This document shows, in pieces, positions 7,901-18,261 of a DNA stretch of 64,000 nucleotides; within the stretch, counting starts at the first letter, position 1, and the number at the start of each line of letters is the position of its first letter. The notes beneath the pieces are model-generated. The model saw only the letters and a program-made list of their open reading frames with translations, was not told the origin of the DNA and searched no databases. Both the position numbers and the translations under genes were made by a program. This stretch comes from Struthio camelus (taxonomy: Eukaryota; Chordata; Aves; Struthioniformes; Struthionidae), in the NCBI RefSeq assembly GCF_040807025.1, contig NW_027182577.1:62001-126000 (forward strand). The letters run 5' to 3'.

Positions 7901-9912
7901 TGACGCGTGTCCCACCAAAGGCGCCCTCTTGCTGCACGGCAAGCACGCGCAGGTTTGCGGGAGAGCCTCACGTTGGCTTCGTTTCCCTCCAGCGTCCCGA
8001 TCTTTTGGGGAGCTGAACGCAACTCTTTATTAGCAAACGCCTCCTGCCCTTGTCCTAACGCCTCCTGTGGTGTCTTCTCAGGATCATTCTGAACCCGACA
8101 GCCCCCATGCTGGGCACCTCCCTGGGGAAGGAGGTTGGCGTTAAATACCTCCCGCATCCTCCCGCCGGACCTCGGCCTGGCCGCGCCGGCGCCGGCGCCA
8201 CTGCCAGGAGCGCAGCACAGGTGCGTGAGCGGGCTCTGGGCAGTCCTTGCATCTCACTGACCGCTAGGAAAGCTCAGTCCTATGAGACTCACTCCGAGAA
8301 GGGCCCCCAGTGTGTGCTCACTGGAGCCGTCAGCGGCCTCTCTGGCTGCTACTTTGGGGCGTAGTTAGGCACGACTTTTACAACGGCTTTTTCAGCCTGC
8401 CTTCTGCTGAAAAACCCGCAAAAGAGTGATTGGTGGTGGTGAGGCTGCAGACAAGGGGCAGAAGAGCGGGAGAAGAGCAAAAGCCAACACCCCCCCCCCC
8501 ACCACCCACCCAGAATCCCCACCCAAACAGACAAGACTAATACTGTTGCCTTTCCACGGCGCCCCAGGAAACAGCCTGCCCTCCCACGCAGAGCTTAGGA
8601 AGAGCTGCCCGTGTCTCCCTCTTGCGAGAGAAGCAAAGGCAGGACCAAGCACCGTGGGAGGAACAGCAGGCCGCCCTGGAGAAACACGCCCAGCATCAGG
8701 CCCAGGTACAGGCCGCTGCCTGCCTCCAAGGAGCAGCGCCCAAGCTGGCCCACCCCTTCCTAGGAGGGAGACGGCTGCAGCCAGGTCCCGGAGCCAGAAG
8801 GAGCCAGGTGCCGGAGCCAGGGCAGCTGGGGGGGGGGGGGGTGGGTGGGTTGCCTCCCCACTAGGCAAGCTCTGCCTGCGGTGCCTGCCCTCGAGCCGGA
8901 AACCGGCTCTCAGGGGCAGCTGGCTGACGTGCCGGGGGCAGAGCTCCAGGGGCCCAGCTATGGTAGCCCGTTGTAGCAGCTCCTTGTGTAGCCTGAGTCT
9001 GGCTTACAAGGACTAGGTGCCTCCCCTGCGAGTGGGCCAGTGCTATCATCTCCCCCACGCAGCCCTCCATCCTGAAACCATTTCTTCTTCTTTTCCTTGC
9101 AAAACAGATCATGCTGCTGGAGAAGCAAGTCCACCTCGAGCAGCGCCGCTACCCAGACACTGACATGCTGGGGAGGCCCCCCCCAAAGTAAGCGTGTGGG
9201 GGCGTGCAAGCTCAGAGCCAGGGCCAGGGCCAGTCGACGGGCTGTGACCGACCCCCTCCCCCCCTCCCCCCTCCCCCCCCCCAACCTTGAGGTGCCAGGA
9301 GCCCAACTGCCTCAGCTCCGGGGCACATCTTACAACAGCCCCTGGTTTCCTCTCTTCCAACTTGGGTTTGCAGGGCCTGGGGCCAGAAGGGTCCCGGGAG
9401 AGCAGGAGAGGGACTTTGTCACTCCTATTGCAGGCAAGTGTCCCCGCAAGCAAAGCAGAACATGCAGCTTATGACATCATACAAAGTTCTTCGGGACAGG
9501 TGGAAGGAAAGGGTGGAACAAAACCGACAGAGGCTGAAGAAGGAGGAGGCGGCGCGCCGGTAAATACCTCCCAAGCCAGGCGGGTTGCCCCCTTCCTGCA
9601 ATGCCCTTCCTGCCATGGCCCTGGGGAAAGAGGGTCTTTTCCAGCCCCACCTCGGGCTTGGAAGCAGCCTTGGAGCCTGGCCTGGGCTCACACATCCCGC
9701 CCACTCCAGCGCGGTGGAGGGGGGGGTGGGCGTGCACCATAAGATTTCCAGGCACATCTCAAGTGGCGCCACATCTTCCTCCTGACCCGTGCCCCCCCCC
9801 CCCCCCCCCCCCTCCCCGCAGCGCTTTGGTGATGTGCCGCCTCCGGAGCAGAGAGCAGCAGGACAGCATGCTGGGCAGTTACCACAGAAATGGCTTTTAT
9901 CCACGGAAATAA
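4909..9912 (+). CDS. CCDC81: CCDC81-like tandem HU-domain protein, copy 1 (12 exons, 476 aa)
   Basis: Exons: 4909-4987, 5388-5449, 5993-6149, 6497-6753, 6877-6959, 7405-7511, 7686-7797, 8082-8220, 8568-8705, 9108-9187, 9434-9559, 9822-9912. All introns are GT-AG and phases match, giving 476 codons. Residues 12-97 form a first HU fold with the HU/IHF-type GLGTF (53-57); residues 103-175 form a second, with the divergent RDIGVL (149-154) and MRFY (163-166). After a Pro/Gly/Ala-rich linker (about 213-332), residues 345-447 are highly charged, likely coiled coil. The ATG has G at -3 and +4, and its distance to the conserved FPTL matches human CCDC81 as I remember it. That family is linked to centrosomes and cilia; the role of bird paralogues is unknown. 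The protein is shorter than the human one (652 aa), and the central Cys-rich CYVCLQRAQRN motif is not recognisable. Codon 375 is CAT (His). Confidence 0.88.
5800..5865. repeat. Poly-T tract flanked by direct repeats, intron 2
   Basis: A run of 26 T (5824-5849) is bracketed by copies of TTCCAAAGGCTT. Tract length varies among copies: 26, 26, 24, 27, 26, 28 and 26 in units 1-7. It lies about 130 bases upstream of exon 3. Confidence 0.8.
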
Positions 9913-9913
9913 A
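9908..9913 (+). terminator. Poly(A) signal overlapping stop codon, copy 1
   Basis: AATAAA around the TAA at 9910-9912, with GT-rich sequence at 9927-9956. Confidence 0.75.
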
Positions 9914-12900
9914 CTGCCTTTCCGAGTTGGTGTGAGCCTTTCCTTGGTGGGGTGTGAAAGTGCAAGGGGCAGCAGGGCAGCTTCCGAGGGGCTGGGAAGC
10001 AAGGGGAGTGGGGCAGCCCCTCTCCTGGGCAGCTCTCGCCCGGGCCATGCCCTAGCAGGTGACTTTGGGGACTGCCCTGCCAGAGGAGAGGTGAGGGAAA
10101 GGTTTTGCGGGGGGAGAGCGTGTGTGACTCAGCCGCCTGAATCCTGACAAGCTCTTGCATGGGCACCGAGTCTTTGGTGCACCATGTCCCCGCCTGAAAC
10201 GCGGGGAGCGCTCTCTCTCCTCCAGGCAGGCCCTGGGGGGGGGTGGCAGCCGCTCCTTGGCATGGCCCAGAGCCAGCTCCCTCAGTGCGAAGGCTGAATG
10301 GACCCAGAGGCTGGCCACGCCCCCCCCAGCCAGACCCGGGCCCCTCTGGGGCCGAGGTAGGACACGGGAATGCAAGAGCTCCCACCGGCACTCCCGCCAG
10401 GCCATTCGCTTCCTCGCCAAGCAGTGGAGTGGCTTGAGGGGAAAGCAGAGGGGCGGTTACCGCGAGGCTGGCCACGCGTGCGCGGGCCAGGGTAGGGCCA
10501 AAGAGGCGTTGGCTGCGAGCCCTTGCTGGTGGGCGCAGCAAGGCAGTAGAGGGGCCGAGATGGCGCTTCTGGTGCGAGTTGTCGAGGGGGCAGGGGGTCA
10601 AGGTGGGAAAAGCGTGAAAGGGCAGAGGCACTGCTGTTTGGGGGCTGGACTCGGCGTGGCTGGGCCGCTGCGGGGCCCAAGAGAACTTGGCTACAAGCAC
10701 TTCTGGGTGGCGGTGGTGGCAAGGGAGTGGATTGGCCAGGATTGCGTTGCTTGTGTGAGTCACCCTGTCGGCAGGGTGTCAACTTGGGAGAAGAGCAGCA
10801 GCGCAGAGGTGCAGGTGTGGTGGGGCAGCTCTAGGCGTTGCGGGGTCGGCTGAGGGGCCCAAGAGAGTAGGGCTGCGAACGCCTGTTCATCGCTGCGGCA
10901 AGCGAGTAGTAGGGCCCGAATGCCTCTTGTCGTGCAAATGCGGCAGCAGCAGGCGTGGCGTCAGGTTGGGAAGAGAGGGGTGCGTTTATTGTGTGGTCGG
11001 CTAGGCATGCCAGGGCCCTGTTGGGTGGAAGGGGCGTTGGCTGCAATCACTTGTTGATGGTAATGGCAAGTGAGTGGTTTGGCCAAAAATCACCTTTGTG
11101 ATAAGACTTTGCTAGTAGGCACGGTCTCAGTTTGGGAAAAGAGAGGAATCAGACCAGTGCTCTTCGCGCAGGCTTGGAGGAGGCATTCAAGTTGCAGCGC
11201 AGGGCCCTAGACATATATCTCAGCTGTGAGCAGCATTTGGTGCCAAAGCCCTCTCACCAGCTTCACCTTTCTTGTTGAATCTGCACGTAGGCCTAGTGCC
11301 CCTGAGCGGCCTCCTCTGGCATCCCGCCCTACCCATGACCCAGGAGCCCATCTGAGCTTAGCCCAGGGCCATCAGTGCTAGCCCAGCAACGCGATAGCAC
11401 TGCCGGTCTCCGGCTCCACCACAGGCATATCCCTCTCAGGCCACGGGCCCCAAGGATTACTCCGGGCTGCAGCATTGGTTGGCTGCCTCTGTGTCCTGTG
11501 CTCTGGCACCTGCGCTTTAGACCTGGCTCTTCCTCTGCTCAGGGGCAAACCACAGAGCTGCTTCACAGCCGCTAGAGCTTGCCAGAGCTTGCCAGGAAAA
11601 GCACCTTTTGAACTGGTGCTAGGGAAAGGCCTCTGTAAGAGCCAGGCCCAGAGTGCAGCCACCCCTCCAGCTTCCCTGCCTCTCCATTTCTTGAAACCCC
11701 CCCCCTCCTCCCCTTTTCTGACACCAAGCTTCTCAGCACACGCCCACGCGCTGCACTGCTGCTTTCCTGCCTCCAGTGGGGAGCCTCGAAGGCGAGGTGG
11801 CAAGAACTGCATGTTGACTCTTTCCACAGTTGGTAAGACCAACTTCGAGCTGTGTCTTGTAGGGCCAGGCTTTTCTGCTAGTCGCCGAGGGGCAAGGACC
11901 ACCTGCCTCCCAGTCATGTACGTGTCCTGTGCCCCTGGGAATCGCACCGGCACGACCAATCCAAGGCCAGGCGGGAGGATGCAGGGGTGTCACGCACGCC
12001 TGCAAGCATTCGTTAGAGAGCCTTGTAAGAAAGGCACTCGGACGCCGTACGCTACGGATTAAAATGCTCTCTAACGGAGGTGCCATGAGAAGGAAAAAGG
12101 GGAAAGCGTAGAAATCCTACATCTCTTTGGATGCTGGGAACCTTGAGCTGTTCAGCACTGGACGCGGCGCAGAACGCCTCTGTGCCGAGTTGCACTGGTA
12201 TTGCCGTCTTTAGTGCTAAGGAAATCCTGCAGAAACGCTGTTCTTCATTTCTGCTGGCGAGCAAAGGGCTATTTACATGAAAACATGCAGCTTCACGTCA
12301 AGAAAAGGACAAGGCCACGCTGGTGGCATCCTGGCCAGGTGCCAAATGGGTGCTGCCTACAGCCTCCTCTGGGAGCGTTAATCGCCTAAGTTTACCCTGC
12401 GGCCAAGCGATGTGTGCAGCACAGCCGGAGCCAGGAAGGCTGCGTGTGTCAGGGCTCAGCATGAGCCAGTAGTGGCCTGGGGGCGCTGGGGAGCCCGGGG
12501 AGACGCCAGGGCTGTCAGGGCAGGGGCCTCGCCCTCCAGGGCCCATCCCACCCGCCCCAAGCCGGGGAGAAGGGCAGGTCGGGGCTTGGCAGGGGGGGGG
12601 CAGCCCTGAGCCCAGGCCATTCAGGCACCTCCATGGTGAGGGGGGCCAGGCCAAGGCTAGGCCGCACAGTCAGCGCGCAGGTCGGGCTCCGGCTCGGCAG
12701 GGCCCGTGGCCCGGGAGGGGCACAGCCTTGGCGGAGCTGGGGAGCGCCACTGCTACGCCGTCGCTGGGACAGGGACTGATGGCCCCGAGCTGAGCTGAAC
12801 CGGGGTCCCGCTTCCAGTTTTGGAAGAGAAGTGGGGGGAAGGGAACGTGCTTCCCGGGGAAAGAGGGCCAATCTCTCTGCTCCTTCCCTGGCTGTGGCAT

Positions 12901-13255
12901 CTCTGTGCTGGTGACCTAATGAGCCCCCAGAGATGACACAGGCTGAGGTCACAGTGGGACGCGCTGCATCACAGAGAGGGGCTCCTCTGTCCCGTGGTGG
13001 TGTCCGTCCGCACTTCCCTGCGAAGGCCCGGGCGCTGGCCTGGTGCTGCTCGCTGTGCTCCCCACTGCTGCTCTTTGGAGCCGCTCTGCAGCAAGCAGAG
13101 GGGACAGGCGGCAGCAGGGCCACGCCGGGGGCCCCTCTCCGTCGGGCAGAGGAGCAGGGGCGCCTTGGACAGGAAGGAGTGTGGGGCGAGGAGACGACAA
13201 GAGCGTCCTTTTCCCCTGGCTGGAGAGGCGAGCTGAGGGCAAGGGGACAAGCGAG
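9913..13255. other. Intergenic spacer, unit 2
   Basis: Same content as the unit 1 spacer: subrepeats at about 10486-11176 and the nested inverted repeat at 12011-12076. No additional gene is seen. Confidence 0.8.
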
Positions 13256-16200
13256 ATGGAGGGCTGCTGGACCGAGACCATCAGCCCGGAGCAGAGGTCC
13301 TTGTTCCCAACGCTCCTGCAGCTCTGCACGGAGGGTAAGGGCTTGGGGAGCTGCTTCCCGAGGTGCCGCGGCGACTGTTGTCTGTCAGAATAGCTGTGGA
13401 CCCTGGGCTGTGGGGGTGGCTGCACAGGGCTGGGGGGGGCTGTCACGAGAGCCGGGCCTGGGAGGAAAAGGGTCCTGTGTGCCAGAGGGCTGGGGTAGGG
13501 TGTCCTGCAGCTCCTGTGGGGTTCTCGAGTGCCTGCCAGAAATGCCCCCGCTGGGCTCGGAGTAAGGCCGGCAGTCTGCAATCGGGAAAAAGCCCGGCTC
13601 CGCAGCCAGGACAATGGCTTCTGGGAGGGTTTGTGTAGGCCTGCATCTGTCACCGCCGGGGTTAGGAGCTTGCTTGGGGAGAGGTTGTGAGCTGCTTGGC
13701 CCGGGGCCTGACGTGTCCTTCCCTTGCTTTCCAGAGATTGTCGCAATTTGGGACGCTGTGTCCAATTACATCCTGGAACAGCTGATGCGGGACAAGGTGG
13801 GCTGGTGTCCTGGTCGCCCCAGCTCTGGAGGGTTTCAGCTGCCTGGAGAGCCCTGGGTGCCCGGGAGCAAGCCTTCCCCCAGCGCCACGGCAGCACACCA
13901 CAAGCAGCCCGTGTGCTGCAGAGCAGCTTTCTGGCCAGCCAGGAGAGAAACCACGTGCACCTCTAGCGTGAGAAAGCGTTTGGCACGTCCCTGGGCTTCT
14001 CTCTTCCCTGTGGCCCCAGAGGAAAGACCAAGCAGAGAGACGGGGCGGCTGTGCCAGGGCTGTTGGAAACCCCTGGAATCTTCTCTAGCCGAGGGACGTT
14101 AGCGAACACTTCAGGGAGGGCGAGGACACAATCCGGGCAATGTGGCTCTTCTCTAAAGGCTTCCAAAGGCTTTTTTTTTTTTTTTTTTTTTTTTTTCCAA
14201 AGGCTTCCATTTGTATGTCAGGAGTGGGCAGGGCACAGAGCAGCGTTCCCACGCTCTGGCAAACATCACGGTTTTTTGGTTTTTTTTTTCCACCACCAGA
14301 AGACTTACCGGTGGGCCTTTTTGTCTTTGCTGCGTGCAGGGTGTCCTGGTAGCGGGGCTCGGGACCTTCTGCACGGTCCGAGAGCCACTGCACCTCGGCA
14401 AAGATGACGTGCGGATGGTTCGAAGGCCTCTTTTCCAGCTGGGCATGGACATGGTCTGGCTGCAGGGGCTCCAGCGCCCCAAAGGGACTCTCCCTGGTGA
14501 GACGGCAGTGGCCACCCTCTGCTTCCCCTTGCCACATCACGTACGGGGCGGGTTGGGTGCTCCCTGCTCTTTGGAAGGGGCAGGGAGAAGTAGGGATGTC
14601 CAGCTTCACCCGCTCCCCCCCACCCCCCAACACACTGCCCCCCGCCCCCCCCCCCCCTCCCCGAGAGCTCTTTCTGAAAAGGACTTTTTCTGTAGTATTT
14701 TGTGCTACAGAATTTTGTGCACACAGTCGGGCTCTCTCCTTTGAACTGCCCTAGCACCTGACTCCACGCCACTCACATTTCTTGATGGCCCAACAATGCA
14801 AAGCTGGCCTGCGGTGGCAGTGACGTTGTTCCTCCTCTGTGTAGACGACATCAAGATCAAGCCGCTGAACTACCGGCGGTTGTCCCTGGCCACCTCCTTC
14901 TCGAGGCACGTGGTGGAAGACTGTGTGGCGGAGACCATCCGCTTGTTCTCTTCCCACGTGAGGAACAAAGAGAACGTCGCCTTTGCCTTCAGAGACATCG
15001 GTGTTCTGACCCGCCAAAAAGACAGCATGCACATGAGGTTTTATGCCCACTGCACCCAGCGGCTGGAGGGCACTGCAAGCCTGACTGCGGCCCTCTGCAG
15101 TGTAAGTTGCTCAGGTTTTCCAGGCTACTTTGATTTCTCTGGGAATCCTGAATGGTCTGCTGCCTTTGGGAGCAAGGAGAGAACTGCCTTGGAAGCCTCC
15201 CAATGGGTCTGTGTTACATTGCAGAGACTGCGTACGACAGATCTGTCCGTCTCCGGCAGACGTGCTGCTCTGGGGACCCGGTCGAGCCCCGTCCACGTGT
15301 TCCCGAGGTGAGCGTGTTTCCTTTGCAGCCCTCGGCCAACGGAGCAGGCAGCTTCCCAGCTGCTGCTCGGGACCGGGCCCCGCCAGGGCGCGACACTCAC
15401 CATCGAGTTGGGAATAACTCGCACGGCGATCGGTTCCCGCTTCACTAATGCTCAGCTTGGGCTACACGTGTCTTTGCCTGGAGTGACCGGGAATCGTGAC
15501 CGCCTTTCTCGTGGCCAGCCTGCCGTCCTTCCCATCAGAGAGAAGGGACTGCACACAGAGAGGCATTTAGGCTACGCCTTCTGTCTTTTGGGGGAAGAGT
15601 GCCAAAAAAAAGCCCCCAAAGAGCTGTGCACGGACACAAAGGAGGTGGGACGCGAGCAGGTCTCAAAGGGCAGTGAGGAGGATCAGTGTTCGCAAGCTGC
15701 AAAGGGGAGACGGTGCCCTTTCTTCAAAGCTGGGTTGTCTTTTGCTTTCCAGGTTTCAGCTCACTGTGGAAAGCAGCCCGGAGGCCAAGGCTGCCCCCGC
15801 CGGCTCCCCACAGGAGAAGGAGCTGGAAGAAGAGCTCGGGGCTGTCAGGAGCAGCAAAGGTAAGGGAAACGCTCCCTCCTGAGCCGGTTGGGTCCCTGTC
15901 CCACGCTGGGTGACAGCAGCCAGGTTAAGATGTGCCCTCCCCCCCCGTCCCCTTCCCCGTCCCGTCCTGTCCCCCGTCCCCGTCCCCCCGGCAAGGGGCT
16001 GCTCTGAAGAGCTTCCTTGTGCCCTACTTACAGAGCAGCGTCCTGGCAAGCTGCTGCAGCACCGGGAGGAGCTTTCTCTCCCCACGCTGCCAAACTGCGG
16101 GGCAGGCACGAGGGGGCAAGGCGCGGAGAGGAAGCCTCCTGCCAGGTGAGACCCTTGGGGGAAGGGCTGAGGGGGACACTAGTACCTGCGCAGGGGAGAC

Positions 16201-18260
16201 ATCCCCTTTGGCCATGCCGGCCCGGCCCGAGGGACTCGAAAAGGCTCCTGACGCGTGTCCCACCAAAGGCGCCCTCTTGCTGCACGGCAAGCACGCGCAG
16301 GTTTGCGGGAGAGCCTCACGTTGGCTTCGTTTCCCTCCAGCGTCCCGATCTTTTGGGGAGCTGAACGCAACTCTTTATTAGCAAACGCCTCCTGCCCTTG
16401 TCCTAACGCCTCCTGTGGTGTCTTCTCAGGATCATTCTGAACCCGACAGCCCCCATGCTGGGCACCTCCCTGGGGAAGGAGGTTGGCGTTAAATACCTCC
16501 CGCATCCTCCCGCCGGACCTCGGCCTGGCCGCGCCGGCGCCGGCGCCACTGCCAGGAGCGCAGCACAGGTGCGTGAGCGGGCTCTGGGCAGTCCTTGCAT
16601 CTCACTGACCGCTAGGAAAGCTCAGTCCTATGAGACTCACTCCGAGAAGGGCCCCCAGTGTGTGCTCACTGGAGCCGTCAGCGGCCTCTCTGGCTGCTAC
16701 TTTGGGGCGTAGTTAGGCACGACTTTTACAACGGCTTTTTCAGCCTGCCTTCTGCTGAAAAACCCGCAAAAGAGTGATTGGTGGTGGTGAGGCTGCAGAC
16801 AAGGGGCAGAAGAGCGGGAGAAGAGCAAAAGCCAACACCCCCCCCCCCCACCACCCACCCAGAATCCCCACCCAAACAGACAAGACTAATACTGTTGCCT
16901 TTCCACGGCGCCCCAGGAAACAGCCTGCCCTCCCACGCAGAGCTTAGGAAGAGCTGCCCGTGTCTCCCTCTTGCGAGAGAAGCAAAGGCAGGACCAAGCA
17001 CCGTGGGAGGAACAGCAGGCCGCCCTGGAGAAACACGCCCAGCATCAGGCCCAGGTACAGGCCGCTGCCTGCCTCCAAGGAGCAGCGCCCAAGCTGGCCC
17101 ACCCCTTCCTAGGAGGGAGACGGCTGCAGCCAGGTCCCGGAGCCAGAAGGAGCCAGGTGCCGGAGCCAGGGCAGCTGGGGGGGGGGGGGGTGGGTGGGTT
17201 GCCTCCCCACTAGGCAAGCTCTGCCTGCGGTGCCTGCCCTCGAGCCGGAAACCGGCTCTCAGGGGCAGCTGGCTGACGTGCCGGGGGCAGAGCTCCAGGG
17301 GCCCAGCTATGGTAGCCCGTTGTAGCAGCTCCTTGTGTAGCCTGAGTCTGGCTTACAAGGACTAGGTGCCTCCCCTGCGAGTGGGCCAGTGCTATCATCT
17401 CCCCCACGCAGCCCTCCATCCTGAAACCATTTCTTCTTCTTTTCCTTGCAAAACAGATCATGCTGCTGGAGAAGCAAGTCCACCTCGAGCAGCGCCGCTA
17501 CCCAGACACTGACATGCTGGGGAGGCCCCCCCCAAAGTAAGCGTGTGGGGGCGTGCAAGCTCAGAGCCAGGGCCAGGGCCAGTCGACGGGCTGTGACCGA
17601 CCCCCTCCCCCCCTCCCCCCTCCCCCCCCCCAACCTTGAGGTGCCAGGAGCCCAACTGCCTCAGCTCCGGGGCACATCTTACAACAGCCCCTGGTTTCCT
17701 CTCTTCCAACTTGGGTTTGCAGGGCCTGGGGCCAGAAGGGTCCCGGGAGAGCAGGAGAGGGACTTTGTCACTCCTATTGCAGGCAAGTGTCCCCGCAAGC
17801 AAAGCAGAACATGCAGCTTATGACATCATACAAAGTTCTTCGGGACAGGTGGAAGGAAAGGGTGGAACAAAACCGACAGAGGCTGAAGAAGGAGGAGGCG
17901 GCGCGCCGGTAAATACCTCCCAAGCCAGGCGGGTTGCCCCCTTCCTGCAATGCCCTTCCTGCCATGGCCCTGGGGAAAGAGGGTCTTTTCCAGCCCCACC
18001 TCGGGCTTGGAAGCAGCCTTGGAGCCTGGCCTGGGCTCACACATCCCGCCCACTCCAGCGCGGTGGAGGGGGGGGTGGGCGTGCACCATAAGATTTCCAG
18101 GCACATCTCAAGTGGCGCCACATCTTCCTCCTGACCCGTGCCCCCCCCCCCCCCTCCCCCTCCCCGCAGCGCTTTGGTGATGTGCCGCCTCCGGAGCAGA
18201 GAGCAGCAGGACAGCATGCTGGGCAGTTACCACAGAAATGGCTTTTATCCACGGAAATAA
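13256..18260 (+). CDS. CCDC81: CCDC81-like tandem HU-domain protein, copy 2
   Basis: Exons: 13256-13334, 13735-13796, 14340-14496, 14845-15101, 15225-15307, 15753-15859, 16034-16145, 16430-16568, 16917-17054, 17457-17536, 17783-17908, 18170-18260. The translation is the same 476 residues as copy 1, including His375 (CAT at 17043-17045). The pyrimidine tract before exon 12 is broken by a T into 14 and 5 C, unlike its neighbours. No stop or frameshift is seen. It begins 3343 bases after the stop of copy 1. Strand, order and spacing are constant through the array, so every copy probably has its own promoter in the spacer to its left. Confidence 0.87.
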
Positions 18261-18261
18261 A
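18256..18261 (+). terminator. Poly(A) signal overlapping stop codon, copy 2
   Basis: AATAAA around the TAA at 18258-18260, with GT-rich sequence at 18275-18304. Confidence 0.75.

Larger units (their letters stand above)
1..8344. repeat. Tandem unit 1
   Basis: This unit carries exons 9-12 of the left partial gene copy, a spacer, and exons 1-8 of the first complete copy. Private variants seen are T at 560 (intron 9; C elsewhere) and a differently arranged C-rich tract near 3351-3366 in the spacer, one base shorter than in the other units. Confidence 0.95.
8345..16692. repeat. Tandem unit 2
   Basis: This is a full unit. It shares with unit 3 the only coding difference in the array, an A at 8695 in exon 9 (CAT in place of CGT). 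Otherwise it differs from its neighbours only in homopolymer lengths. Confidence 0.95.

Noticed and set aside
7921-7952. Possible extra 32-base exon between exons 7 and 8
   Set aside because: It has AG and GT edges, but including it shifts the phase so that exon 8 meets a stop (TGA) at once; exon 7 to exon 8 directly is in phase.
7993-8081. Upstream acceptor extending exon 8 to the left (AG at 7991-7992)
   Set aside because: With the phase left by exon 7, the extension reads into a TGA within exon 8.
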